This document shows, in pieces, positions 36,001 through 37,615 of a stretch of DNA of 64,000 bases. Source of the stretch: JBMONI01 sp049324575 (GTDB lineage: Bacteria; Omnitrophota; Omnitrophia; Omnitrophales; Aquincolibacteriaceae). The number at the start of each line of letters is the position of its first letter. Position 1 is the first letter of the stretch. The notes below the pieces were generated by a model. The model was not told where the DNA came from. It made no database searches and was given only the letters and a program-made list of their open reading frames with translations. The position numbers were made by a program, and so were the translations under genes. The stretch covers positions 62,001 to 126,000 of the forward strand of contig JBMONI010000002.1 in assembly GCA_049324575.1 (NCBI GenBank). The letters run 5' to 3'.

Positions 36001-37487
36001 ACACGCCTCATCATGATCGTGTCGCGCTGCTTCGCGAATGAATAAAAAGACATTGCCTTATTGAACAGATCATCGATCTCGGCCAGATTCTCGAACGCCA
36101 CGTCTTTGACGCGATTGTCTTTGTTGAGCGCCGAGAATCGGGAGGCGATATTCGAAGGAAGCAGAGGCGTATGGGAGTAGGACGGTATGGCAGTATGGAG
36201 TATGGAGTATGGAGTATGGGGTTTTGCTGCATCCTGTGTACTGCTTACTGTCATACTGTTATATTCGCTGTCCGTCAATTTCAACTCGAACAGTTTCTCC
36301 AGCAACTGATAATCCGAAAGCAGCGCCACCAGCGCTTTTTCCTCGTCCGTCTTCGACATCCGTTCCAAGAGCTTCCCTTTCAACTGCTCCACTTCCGCCA
36401 TCAGCGCCCCCGCCTCAAGCTCCGTCGACAAAAGCCACTGCCCAAGATAACTCTTCACCTGCGGGTATTTCCCATGCGCGAAGTCCCTCGGCAAATATCT
36501 CACCATGTCCTCCACCAAGGACTCCGATTCCGCGCCCGAAAGCGGGATCTCGTGGATCGGGGTCCCGAGCACTTTCTCGATATAACCGTAAAGGTTCCGT
36601 GCGGAGATCCATTTCCCGTGGATCCGCGATTGCGCTCTGGTCAGATACGGCTTCACCGCGGCGAGGAATGCCGCGCGCTCGCTCTCGAATTTCGCGGCGT
36701 CGAATTTCTCCGCGAGGTCCGTCGTCACATACAGCCTCACCAGCATCGGCCACTCGGCCTGATAGCCCGGGTCCGCGAGGTCCCAGCCGTAGCGCTTCGC
36801 TTTCGCGCGCAGGAACTTCGTCCATTCGCCGAAGCTCATCCGCTCCAGGGCGTACGATTCCTGCGCTCGCATGAATCCTTTCAGCGTGTCGTTCAGATAA
36901 TGACCCGAAAGACGCGCGATCGATTCGTCCATCGCCTTCAGGAACTTTCCCGTCGATTCTTTCGCTTTCAACACTTCGATGAACGCTTGCTCGTTCGCTT
37001 TGTAGGCCGCGAGGTCTTCGATGCCGTAAGCCGAAGCCGCCTTTTCATCGAGAAGATAAAGCTCCGCGCCGTGGACAAGCGCTTTTTTCGTGAGGTAGTC
37101 GTTGGCTTTGCGGTTGCGCGTTGGGTCGTTCGGAAAGAAATTCAGGATCGCGGGATCGAGTTTCGCCACCGCGCCTTCCACCAGCACCGTCTTGATCCCG
37201 AGCGTCTTTGTCAGATGATTCAGCAGCGCCTGGATATTTTTCTGCGCTTCGAAATTCCCGTGCGCCGTCTGAATGTGCACGATCGCCGGCCCTTGCGCCG
37301 TTTTCAGATGATCGAGGCGCCCGTGCTTTGTGGGAATGCTGATCGCACCCCAAGAAGCGTGGTCCGAAGCTTGGCGAACACCGATTTCCGTCACTGGAAA
37401 TCCTGGCGCACCATAAGAAACATTGGTTGTGATGAAAATAACGGTGGTGAGGGCAGCGACAGCAGCTTTAAAGGGTCGAGCGCGCAT
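9012..37487 (-). CDS. Giant multi-enzyme polyprotein with signal peptide and 34 R-[AS]-E-x-R motifs
   Basis: One frame of 9491 codons, about 1 MDa of product. Residues 1-26 form a signal peptide (positive start, hydrophobic core VAALTTVIFITTNV, likely cut after SYG). It is followed by modules that resemble whole proteins: TIKI/ChaN-like (30-580), radical SAM (605-966), Glu dehydrogenase (1066-1550) with a P-loop domain (1620-1900), DUF218 (2691-2880), methyltransferase (2911-3125), glucose-6-phosphate isomerase (3330-3870), RidA-like (4145-4880), membrane segments (4905-4950, about 5190-5400), GT5-like (5838-6400), DUF89-like (6722-7194), DUF218-like (7195-7507), NDP-kinase-like (7647-7937), more membrane segments (8321-8550), and unrecognised modules to 9491. 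Motifs of the form R-[AS]-E-[VLATI]-R fall between modules. The start is ATG 37487 with a weak AAGG and a near-consensus promoter upstream. The function of the whole is unknown. Confidence 0.9.
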   Translation of the reverse strand: MRARPFKAAVAALTTVIFITTNVSYGAPGFPVTEIGVRQASDHASWGAISIPTKHGRLDHLKTAQGPAIVHIQTAHGNFEAQKNIQALLNHLTKTLGIKTVLVEGAVAKLDPAILNFFPNDPTRNRKANDYLTKKALVHGAELYLLDEKAASAYGIEDLAAYKANEQAFIEVLKAKESTGKFLKAMDESIARLSGHYLNDTLKGFMRAQESYALERMSFGEWTKFLRAKAKRYGWDLADPGYQAEWPMLVRLYVTTDLAEKFDAAKFESERAAFLAAVKPYLTRAQSRIHGKWISARNLYGYIEKVLGTPIHEIPLSGAESESLVEDMVRYLPRDFAHGKYPQVKSYLGQWLLSTELEAGALMAEVEQLKGKLLERMSKTDEEKALVALLSDYQLLEKLFELKLTDSEYNSMTVSSTQDAAKPHTPYSILHTAIPSYSHTPLLPSNIASRFSALNKDNRVKDVAFENLAEIDDLFNKAMSFYSFAKQRDTIMMRRVEERIKELGTDRVAVVTGGFHAEPFREHFESKGYTYARLTPRITKADEAGTKAYIRSIFSQAGELAAAKAGTMEYASRADAVISPNGRAELRAIIQPLAVGRLGISAKPRAEARAYSREQFLKYEELYISLTNFCPVQCAFCFMHAVQDRRKEVFFNEKDVDRILKYLKEKRFRKIGLTGGEPLTRMPSLLKFIREADVEEIEIITSGIMFSDETRTERLLDDIAGAAKARRELGKKPLKNLFIRVSVDSFHKKVKPANYGYIVELFKRHGVSRYQDMELSWRGTLTPDDPIPSLAASLGGKLMDDFAKSRIFPVKKIDFGSGLEIPVYYGELKMEEGTEEWASQKGNFARVYPVWQKMGVTPQSGISMALEYNGNLTVHQYLANTLVLANIHDEDFVEKAERKLWEDPVVVAMREVGISALVEVLEGIDSALLEKAKQANNIFLLIKGVYEDSDLYKRVSEKLKQFQNPPRAELRQAEKAGVLSPAMATRVSEDRALLELQTIQEERERLNQQFGTDPRMAVHLARRLAALDEREAEIWAQLQSSSRAAAPDKVEPASTEKKSGRAEVRQASAGAIALRNAKEQVRQAAKAMGLDRKLLDWLLSFYRVTEVSIPARMDNGSTRTFKGYRVYHNAALGAGKGGVRYSPHVDVEDVQALSMWMSVKNAIAGLPYGGGKGGIEIDPSTLSEGELARLTRGYVRALIEKNPDTIGPLDDIPAPDIGTSEKIMGWMADEYLKIKHAELFMTPRFRRFLENSFPDTGTPYLDFYLKDPAHQNLKMVQGSPLGFVTSKPVDKGGSKGRREATGRGVYFITREALKIFGKMLGIGTEIKGLRFAVEGGGNVGGYATGFYAEAGGKIMAIKEAYDPKEAMAIASVGPEGLDIPELNDFVNRFYSVEENLGKFKGHALRAYAEANPGKARIVPVAEFWSSDVDILTLAAGENTVDEKIAPLIRAKMIVEGANGPIKNRKTEKILERKGALIVPDVIANAGGVIVSFLEWRQNNVNEQWPEVMVNGMMEDRILKAFYSVVKLARAKKTNLRKAAFITALARIVNAELADPQSVFYKKYRKPLSKPSDRWGRLVRVLTILLRVFLFPSRRLPYTIEKEALDQTPATVHQLNGLNAKERQELIADVDETLHRSIEGAVTEIADRIRSRQGGNVVLMGGMRSSGKHVIAERVEAGLRERGFKVKVLDIEFAGPEEVRGILQGNEISFRDETGKQQKMRLETDEVLIVSGNEALSDAMVEAVKPYGPHYGLFTYNSPDLLLQGNGLLTGYDIRLMLDILSTLVVGPEKTVQEVISRWKEQRIAETRRVFETRANADRAINVYLPYSLPILKSLLAPLVDIALSQEARKPHRQEFVFNVLAHFERIFAGVRGWDVSLLNERSLLWNYLNRYTPSVTNAEGVMGPVTSDGEVSRRRRASAQGETPRLQGRAELRSDVAQPVVTAVAEITALAAIERALAMAKEADPTPENQGAIRFFEKLLKKERRFLERARITRPPQFETFRRWLNNQVGYDSRKSVGMPVAVRSFFHNADRELRPKHGLRAEARVISLRAEVREEGEAADLDISDLVGLITSQEWYRSEDPLELKFSAEKKRVTLEWPIRPDVPGDGAKKLKTLRAFGAAISSDAGWGARYQLAEETAIKILSSEASTVVLAFRLIDLPPRASDVTTPPAPEEGTPSDAVSAEADPDGSEAYKAFLEGNVAESGLQDAYVIKRPRQGADPYQYYWVFIADYSEPKARGRLGEMFQFKTYLESQTGLRLQAPMVAQIPDDIPMAQRWSVRLIVKVPVRAEARSVTNVFNFIFGLEDSTEWLEGEAPAKVVIPGLSIRTVASRLRDRFQEVEYAAYSSAEGWDRDTAFFRVSLNENRLVWTADRKPLKDRALWQFIPQLRESLSGFSKKYGLVFIDRVIEGYSDEELSDAVLEALTETATGVWGAKAPSFDPENMGWQERDIAWAGLKTPEEVRRAMIDLWQRLGGYGTPAEKLQFYRWWAKKLVQAKILPARAEVRGENVRWVHLRLNESADPQDFGWMIANSPQHLALVRRFDLDPDDAAFLDYQYPVRLEIVESVELPQGKTPPGVLPDEVKPETSGGLGPSQEVPEKVRPEPFQDPLAEEAFRVLRDLQFTIDATADNDGATWSRAIEFRNWISSTAHSGPEIWNAGPAKRTEFQNLLEAAREFLRSSSGSRAEVRTSKDILEEMIRVMAKREPLPEKADLIIVFGSGDMSVPEEVARLYHEGRAPKILVSGRYGGHVKDARDGNYGTTPDGKRWIPEAVLYQEALIRLGVPESAILVEQASRNMQQNAEKSLALLRSQTTFPREAIFVHAPFLQLRGADDARKVLGPAGIRLYEHAASVPSVPADPMARYRLFEDLVRQFLRIPSEVPEVAKLRALYADHESALFTEAVKGFDESGAAAIDNNLYWEDLAVGFGQGKTRDNEDPQAREALDGFLKLLPDPKAAIFDVGMGLGENLGYFFEKGYANLNGIDVSPDAVEAVRKKFGFTFDGQQRFFTGDFRFFTPPRTYQAVFASDVLLYMSPRDQLRALDKAAEILRNDGILYVRWAPGANEVSVKKKTVGGKEIRGWVFLTDPVYLRLLLEKAGFELVAPVRRIEPQINVGTAGQKPQPYLIAYARKRAEARGAAQRAELRDKTGEESSRPRIPRGAEAELETGQAFLNLAPQTPENVVGWLRDLLLLYAPRGNMPNLLQKDAEVRGVVDADARFFFKAFSFLRLVNSSEQEVIIPVRDIVTPVNWPEIEKRVREILGDPQRHYSLSLVPLEEAGVFDLVIRPVKERAKGTKDATQGLTAPLSFPDETKPRAELRVTESPRAPVLSRIDPTKTTAWTRLSHLVNLVRQWHLRDLFAGDPARAGAFAVEWKDLYFDYSRNLISDEIMQNLLALAEATSLETAIAQMFAGEKINEAEDRAVLHTALRNIKRGALGQLESAGPVWVDGEDVMPEVLGVLDKMDRFVRAIHSGAWRGFSGKKIRHIVNIGIGGSDLGPYMATEALAAFRTGDVEVHYVSNIDGADIAGKVTGLDGITGRIDPAETLFIVASKSFTTQETMRNAETARNWILHYYQGNREAVKKHFVAVSTARDKVEAFGIDPENIFEFWDWVGGRYSLWSAIGLSIMVSIGSGSFIRLLEGAHEMDEHFRTTPFEKNIPVLKALLNIWNRNFLGSQTMAIAPYAQELHSLGAYLQQLGMESNGKSVSRSGEAVSYDTSSQLFGQAGTNGQHAYFQQKHQGVVPIPTDFIGFIRPNHNVPGHHEPFMANFFAQPEALAIGQTFEEALEELKRDPRYRDRSLTDLEWLARQKTFSGNKPSNSLLFDRLDPRSLGKLIALYEHQIFAEGIILNIFSFDQWGVELGKVYATKRILPILMGVLPLAGAGLTSSAEALMRRFLARRARAETRTTDDSIEPLIQEIAFLETSHFGLDGLTRLRIALGRRDFSGARDIARSLQRLRDPRDPRFNDVLDRVMDLRSEVRADLEVHKRAVDDALFGIEVPVHRFLVEKLPGKVAALRSLRLPIGRKDFQAWVRMALRHRGEADPEKANIFTFDDVVADATLIQVNHVLETVIFGAAGEDYLPPELTDALVAHVGAFQEAQDVQRRRADPSVSARAGSYLGASERFQQRRFDRATQKPKPRAELRKAPLIESRSWEVPLGKKRWVPFTVAPDNVNASVEEQIRDVIAKLDRLLAERNITKEDIFRQVISYGDIRDSEREKIKKALMEYFASGLAPPIATSTLEQSPAHKGKFVVEVNAVEGPKAEIIRVNENIVVVGDEDLFQVFIEGIRPDKEIFDAYDQTMDMFDKGYAALKAAEAKLKTLGKIPQDYVLDYRQVLRTWFYQNDILKQDPKTQFGARFLKPIRILEVLIGSLINGIRRIFGIKELYEFRLLNGGQRYQKLNDARYDYFTSSMPGNKAVPFGEGLIEGASQENPFWPASTGIGMLRGTMTMQALGFIPRHAGVRAVRLESATQMNPFEYTQKVLLAAEKGPSFWTRLVAFVTGNQFGPYKISARDLKGDFAQEILAGAGLREGWDQGILDPIRTKLARGRSVSKREWAKALNRLLAQAMLPEDYRAIQEGFGFDKETRALFEKVLAEEEADRSPLERAQLNRRILEAVYPRKIRKLHIKKSPPLWSRAMSLLVGSDQEGLPDYEMVMISGTASTRGQEVMHVGDPVKQTLFMIESVLLMITQRGGSLRDVPQLRVYIKRPGDYEEIKAAIDSKFPDIPITFSFSDVCRTNWLVEIEAFAFIPSKRGARPIAQRGTRFLQVIGKRAARIVLEKEKEKKKEKKTEAIAKLEESIRGFNALWAAVRASREVQKTTIGIDRARDTDAFAKAVWDARIVFDRVLQEQNQIVQTHPDNVRLVRQAFDVALHRHMIRWKKIPVERAELRAEPPTLPRRLSSPSSMMNGLRFGVLAGIVFVAGQMLEAGSWMFPSLIASNLFVFGFVGAFFGALIDGFQEQRELDKGGSRKEEDGQGRAEVRMEPTLGMLELRDDIIRELDLIAEEIPSLRGAAHDLGSDQIDTIRQIERSLDPLTPENTQKAWELAHASPFLGGLVSQIRQLANVVEERARSRAELREGKTPSALSRPATEDVFFTQFFEALVHTIKEDRGLDARRRARIKELLVEILSTKRGLKGRFATDVQLRAAVFREYSEQNTLKQFQGSFSEAVDALKVPSYWGRAFISTMAAVGGAILGLIWSTLLTPVFGLGPEVFASLAAAFAISSVIFILRGTAGPEAEYFLQFDHNRDLNYLKRMFRKTADRMIARPTAGESLVRQEPSKARMPSKPFFSIPLSIMLAAAFGLLLVYTGQWAAMSFHRGVFTFLSQRTFEVFSCFFALGMLLFWLLHLDIRIFGGEGKRLTYGASGSREAEISGRAGLGSSRPSGITEPLEASKTHGFPVTAPAREAVAGVSMTEPTELMGEFPPAGVKQTRGVQKLPSRPAFWEAAEVSVQTDHPGVFDVSDRPEFSDLKKIHYRVFLLDSLDRTITTRQQREQVTAWRDAVLDLIKRSISLKLSPEAKVLLREGVEFFKRSPRLLLFVDSTDVLVAFREGLPEDPANANNGFVLRPSFLNPDSRYVVSRDVQNGIRDPIAQQLRHFYINVSSENDTIVLSAGRAEVRKSSQQYMGEPLLEWINERKDGLLTADWQRLAVVGKVLMDLTPKEGISATADQVASEAIRILKGQGLATSGDAVRGFLDRWLQLGFVEKIETQGGASYRVAGSRREFAIKTAHIRSIRGELAEALDGLSRTGDPEPLEALIQEYTEAVDRWALYPVEARYPVLKAVSLLDRKRKKTLETFLAGSEALQSSALADAILLILQKKTSPNWLERHAPNLKGRTVYYISPETWLAAGGLGRVGQFHTIGAKKLMQAGAELVTIEPYYPYNVKRDVEGRETLERTVDYSKQPVPVEDLREVDQFTVRANRNGSRKDVRVQVLKGKNKFGIEVYLIKDVPESEGETEYYTKALYRYGPQHGAATWAEFTEFMSKASLKLVKRLEKQRKEKMQLTGERFESSVLWINDGQLGPLPVFKRIADTMEKLSAEERQRVVEDPGHPLHELKDLLLEEDRELSLSDAWIWAVTHTYRNRGIFDRAGGREFLYRMAIPGEWQGYFDRMEWYDSTSGMVRASDGGSGVAAVHAQEVQELDPESVLFGITNGDDRDATRNVFEGIFRELYPEGDSNGPEPEQLIAVKREAKKRLRDSGFLQRLDPEFAHLDPDKIVISYSGRLVDEKAGRKRAFTDENLARLVAQGAQVIIFGNVQGSEESRAMYRDLKALQARINTPAAPGRLIVATGWGIPEQRSVLAASDAVTFDSDRDGARGTEAAGFSEANGAATGAIVITSSFLEGLFQQQGEILNWDEPGSGNTVIPEDDRPESYRRVFMKALEVYQTNREKFASYQIVSIQESQALEAFPTAAEYLRQMDAMIARMEDPMKILLGYLVGNGRDAQHLRSEWVRQRLTEVLDELSSDPESGVVRFDSSNPSKIAVYLLPSETGYPARLLLVERGLRYGSEKIAAKAQGDFQTVAERLQIKRKSLVRVEDNFTREVYDTYPLEQLIREGLEVGVPGGLHAQVLNLVPVKRRAEVRENARQEDAPGKKNPFILHTIVPPAFLSNISREGFLAWIESVRRTLRSLRDKPADAEVMRELIGIRNAMAVMLQLRTNIPSETIMSHLRFVQTPANETARFAGLLLEILGQLRAALFASGSRVEDVSTPSSKPPARAEVRAGDKTRQLDPTVELMLILQEIEAIPFGPLGTALRDQTLELLDPLTEHGATLESRHRLLISGFKPHSFVNRDFVGDEFWPKTVDYLKSIFERLRVKYKAMGILNRDETYAQEIFRRLFDAWLTFEDVPGENYFEKLGGAENNKIATSLANLALLGSVKLPPEAEASFAQAALRANQIVREAIPGSVFEGSLRALAAPGSREEKIEALSRALRIALYASAPNIWFNDPGVQQDPVASAQRTRTLMSEALTKPLALNSTEVFFDENLVWRSRRLVYFVDDNGDLVYHLHLIRTFLEMNPYLRITVVGKGIRSESDATHADIAKVLEWPEFRLLKKELGGRFGMVREPPLYGGVNLLKASQELVDTILESHAVVVLGQMMGEEFNGVFKPAYLMSYVTGSYHQKVTGLNKGEMYFARTPPGKAAFHVFGSGPAKWTLADTLGGRGGFDAALGPRFPFSSDTTLRYGTTRKGERAEVRSSWLDRLLPRMLARAAESYIYWLSRDDSFRGLPDLLFVMGNPDLKTYDALFSQWHEIKRKHDKEIPILIVGGQGRGYPPLRDRIMAYFQKHHAASFENKHRPALEAITTEAGLIKYFLSNYGIVLKIPEEAITIEEDPSVNTLANFTHNTGLVAALVGGKKHPQIALVTAPHLLFRVQATAMKAWKGQGWEIKKWPTYKHQIRKLSLNELIEIVAYVSGYPRTILERMPGAEKLNRSSELKGSIPGPRPLNPNAVFRPGLLNPFIWGPWLATKIFFHLLLVRLFRQGRLGLNAKEGRLYVVDEQPIEARAEIRNADLGVTLPEPGEDPSQAFRQWFERGRDVLYLTDLFSQGAVQNYQFTVNGQEAFFIKLDYAAPRLTLILHPVFQSKLRLTEAQYVYEGEKAAPWIRMLIRYGEKIQIGVRSGGVPVTSQKEVLDDLKIFLIKALRAEVRHEGSEQARRRSIADWILEGYQGAYEERIMPLPEAVAAAEGLDERVLLLKPSTGHFSRELILEILERLFAFGYRAEEVRMLSGDAIRARNMMETHYGRIVEVAKRGYRVLNAVERGQVQRIFEKEFPDTEYRSVHVRGIFELPSAAWEAIDALWSSPETAAKRVKVGEGVFALPVEFPGQDDRFGVWQGKRIVLLNGFADGLVSSFEAPENRTVAIRIRGVFNADLRPKFAGATDPKQAEPGSIRGDAERGALTGFNGKVDNRANIIHLSDDGPENRRQEIALWFPPRAEIRVSQRKLLTDEVFTALQGFMLQEELAPRQRALNEHERRVWNFVTRVYFPDETGTLRTHNDLEPLKRKLSERMDQIRQEAQNLADTDPARAEGKGDFAAVLKKLLDRVGEFERTVSPARRQKDSRAEVREEYSNVDIEAFSKLAMTELIDELAGRRRIAPRLDEFLASARKPFLVFNEMRPAGIHAGVSVTGLHLRSESGPVVEIILRRADGSEGTLSFGGNEAVLFIARLAKAVQEAEDLQGMEETREMTFVFLLTLLIVSGHLKGRYSVFEKGTVLNLRHEIQDPSEAPQKKKLPIFALSSTVSAQTQSASFSFRGTPNGQKPLDFYTDILDPEPILTYLRFLHAKIHKQLYSLELTGPEINNLSGILGDLKAAIRAGRAEVRVKGDYSALAIGAGMAMIMAYPFFGIVAEQIREVGMKEFFTRTVEIAGGIPVFVWMIDPSVIFLGLAWIFLIIVMILPWLPDRTKPKGMGEEALKAAHDQRVEKALKRFGDKRAELRAAVAATEQRTPRIFRAVYEGTMIGINALFFSAVLAGIVLGFIVKGIGRLVAGMLRLILHKPAPGAFWSSDDGSSRESRSELRMHRWVWWVAGGSAAVAIGALTVTPSEKKEGAEKLPPEISSEVLQDLFLKRALTAEEIARIREALDRLAKRPFYVERGRVIRIPSRHYEDYAGHLPAMLSLLKQTAMAESISSADREGILAFLEDLKERDLIFSLTRPGARRGDWNWRRLYYLGREAAEAIQEVRRTVREREDAAGRAEVRNQRLTTIFHRFAQYPWMHYLWEHSKKTPYKGVSIHWEGRVAGNKPVANKIQIQFVPDLNSEARRKKVIEIANPLVGRPHITYTDGQSMGPGKMRVWTTETVMLEALHFEKMEINSLRPITVMISRDEDGKIGLKRQAMNERLVILVSSEAFYRMITAWELPMERGGANTVFIDFGPVVVMPRFGSEPHAVEGAQPGIAYHEQVRNDLKGFLAKEAVAGAVTLALRVEDILNAGARILEAGQEIEFVLDPFRRLVNVRARRSELRAGTVPENSEEPKRPRTDYAHPIPVLLGSMNAHMYTEVGGKFDPRSLGGQGRATFFVIAENATTEKIETALQDFFARIEGGLAALAEGVEGTRFFLMVSAGTMQTPPIPAQELVSKGAAEVMSKFQKAKDAPLRAETRISEIPTILGLAPNGAASIKEHRFFEWLLEQTRLSGPELENVSMTLIMREGFEPKTIEIETLRMPRETLDDLLPNVILGSDFDYNAIQVLEIVRRAETRDVPTVVPLSEQESGPERLRETVWTVIREYRAGILTLEEAKRILAQKVMDLEQVLRELGIELRSVEGAEPSLLAVKEDLSYYLQYLPVDADLPSRKDFEQARALLEQGLSRLDTDRVMRYMALGEMAPEDAAAVLSLILGLAVLNKHLHFEINSTSIPGFEKLFAEQMKRAGIRRGMLAAGQVNSRAAAFASADLIVTPSTTGMEDTPSVVLDRAGGRVFSIGRARDQVRPESTVIDPLMLLFESVVNDIFSKQGNQYRFRSIDAANQGLALAFQLMVQDAARQALQSAA
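13677..14549 (-). other. Giant protein module: nucleoside-diphosphate kinase-like domain (residues 7647-7937)
   Basis: VLLLKPSTGHFSRELILEIL matches the NDK start (IKPD region), and the end reads TDPKQAEPGSIRGDAE followed by NIIHLSDDGPENRRQEIALW. Those are NDK's PGTIRGDF and NxxHGSDS..A..EI..F motifs, with the phospho-accepting His and the RGD arginine present. The middle is longer than in standard NDK. Confidence 0.7.
14967..15905 (-). other. Giant protein module: second DUF218 (YdcF-like) domain (residues 7195-7507)
   Basis: DLLFVMGNPD, ILIVGGQGRGYPPLRD, ITIEEDPSVNTLANFTHNTG and IALVTAPHLLFRVQATAMKAW repeat the DUF218 order seen at residues 2691-2880. The two copies are diverged, so they are not a recent duplication. 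Confidence 0.7.
15906..17324 (-). other. Giant protein module: DUF89/ARMT1-like domain (residues 6722-7194)
   Basis: RRLVYFVDDNGDLVYHLHLI, LRITVVGKG and ESHAVVVLGQMMGEEFNG resemble the DUF89 damage-control phosphatase fold (Asp-Asn metal site, later GQ/N loop). An N-terminal helical part with EEIFRRLFDAW-type helices also fits DUF89 proteins. Moderately certain. Confidence 0.55.
18288..19976 (-). other. Giant protein module: GT-B glycosyltransferase, glycogen synthase (GT5)-like (residues about 5838-6400)
   Basis: TVYYISPETWLAAGGLGRVG resembles the ADP-glucose-binding N-terminus of glycogen synthases (E..P..KTGGLGDV), but the Lys is replaced by Ala. The second Rossmann half shows KIVISYSGRLVDEKAG, IIFGNVQGS and SFLEGLFQQQGE. 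A winged-helix-like region precedes it (5623-5830). The donor sugar is unknown. Confidence 0.65.
22848..25055 (-). other. Giant protein module: RidA/chorismatase-like domain (residues about 4145-4880)
   Basis: YEMVMISGTASTRGQEVMHV, then DVPQLRVYIKRPGDYEEI and FSDVCRTNWLVEIEAFAF, follow the RidA/YjgF fold and its chorismatase (FkbO/Hyg5-like) relatives, where SGTAS and the C-terminal EIEA strand line the active site. A large N-terminal part and a Lys/Glu-rich stretch (EKEKEKKKEKK) are unassigned. Confidence 0.45.
25878..27500 (-). other. Giant protein module: glucose-6-phosphate isomerase (residues about 3330-3870)
   Basis: A full-length isomerase: NIGIGGSDLGP, VASKSFTTQETM, WVGGRYSLWSAIGLSI, GTNGQHAYFQQKHQG and FDQWGVELGK. 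The Lys, Arg and His active-site positions are present. The catalytic glutamate, in the motif GEPGTNGQH of characterised enzymes, is Gln3724 here (GQAGTNGQH, codon CAG at 26318..26316). The module may be inactive or repurposed. Confidence 0.9.
28113..28757 (-). other. Giant protein module: class I SAM-dependent methyltransferase (residues 2911-3125)
   Basis: AAIFDVGMGLGENLGYF gives the glycine-rich SAM motif (2960-2966), followed by GIDVSPDAVEAVRK (motif II acid), GDFRFF, AVFASDVLLYMSP and ILRNDGILYVRWAP. This is a standard Rossmann methyltransferase layout. It is fused directly to the DUF218 domain. Confidence 0.8.
28848..29417 (-). other. Giant protein module: DUF218 (YdcF/SanA-like) domain (residues 2691-2880)
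   Basis: ADLIIVFGSGDMSVPEEVARLYHEG, KILVSGRYG, EALIRLGVPESAILVEQASRNMQQNAE and AIFVHAPFLQLRGAD match the DUF218 pattern in order. DUF218 proteins act in envelope biogenesis or on nucleotide-linked metabolites, with poorly defined chemistry. Confidence 0.75.
31788..32630 (-). other. Giant protein module: uridine kinase-like P-loop domain (residues about 1620-1900)
   Basis: NVVLMGGMRSSGKHVIAERV (residues 1655-1674) resembles the Walker A of uridine kinase and phosphoribulokinase, followed by KVKVLDIEFAG where the family has its DDYF segment. It follows the dehydrogenase without an intervening pentapeptide motif. Substrate unknown. Confidence 0.55.
32838..34292 (-). other. Giant protein module: Glu/Leu/Phe/Val dehydrogenase (residues 1066-1550)
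   Basis: A full-length glutamate dehydrogenase-type domain: GKGGVRYSP (Lys1136), MSVKNA (Lys1160), LPYGGGKGG (catalytic Lys1172), PAPDIGTS (Asp1216), the dinucleotide-binding AVEGGGNVGGYA, and IVEGANGP. All key residues are intact, so it could be an active NAD(P)-dependent dehydrogenase. There is an extra insertion around residues 1250-1290. Confidence 0.88.
34590..35675 (-). other. Giant protein module: radical SAM domain (residues 605-966)
   Basis: SLTNFCPVQCAFCFMHA has the CX3CX2C cluster motif at Cys630, Cys634 and Cys637, followed by KIGLTGGEPLTR, the SAM-binding GGEP motif. The region continues as a partial TIM-barrel pattern (EIEIITSG, LFIRVSVDSFHK). This is a radical SAM enzyme by motif, with no substrate inferable. 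An oxygen-sensitive Fe-S enzyme behind a signal peptide is unexpected. Confidence 0.8.
35742..37487 (-). other. Giant protein module 1: signal peptide and TIKI/ChaN-TraB-like domain (residues 1-582)
   Basis: After the signal peptide, the module shows VHIQTAHGN (His71, His76), a VLVEGA strand (Glu104), and later QRDTIMMRRV with VAVVTGGFHA (Arg488-Asp489, His516). This arrangement of an N-terminal His-containing strand and a C-terminal RD...GGFH block resembles the TIKI superfamily (ChaN, TraB, erythromycin esterase). The assignment is tentative. Residues of about 420-445 derive from an inserted DNA minisatellite. Confidence 0.5.
36192..36219. repeat. In-frame minisatellite AGTATGG x4 inside the giant gene
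   Basis: Four perfect heptamers (36192-36198, 36199-36205, 36206-36212, 36213-36219), flanked by degenerate copies from about 36170. The unit length is not a multiple of three, yet the surrounding frame is kept. On the coding strand it encodes a Pro/His/Tyr/Ser-rich stretch (about residues 420-445, including HTPYSILHT) unlike the rest of the module. Confidence 0.85.
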
Positions 37488-37586
37488 ACCTTGTGTAAGA
37501 ATTCCCGCGTTACCGATTAAGGTAAAGTTATTCTATTGTCTTACGCTTAACTTTTAAAAAATCTCAGGAAAGACAAAGATGCAAGA

Positions 37587-37615
37587 AATTTAACCGTCAT
37601 GAATGGCTTTGTCAA
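37587..37615 (-). promoter_or_regulatory. Sigma70-type promoter of the giant polyprotein gene
   Basis: A perfect -35 TTGACA (37615..37610) is followed after exactly 17 bp by -10 TAAATT (37592..37587). Transcription would start near 37580, giving a leader of about 93 nt before ATG 37487. Confidence 0.7.

Noticed and set aside
36170..36260. Possible CRISPR array
   Set aside because: The repeat unit is a 7-bp tandem heptamer without spacers and with no cas genes nearby.
9012..37487. Giant frame as a nonribosomal peptide or polyketide synthase
   Set aside because: No adenylation, condensation, ketosynthase or carrier domains are visible; the modules are unrelated metabolic folds.
9012..37487. 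Giant frame as an artefact of a recoded stop codon
   Set aside because: Neighbouring genes end properly at TAA and TGA with normal lengths, and the giant frame contains none of the three stops, so no recoding is needed.
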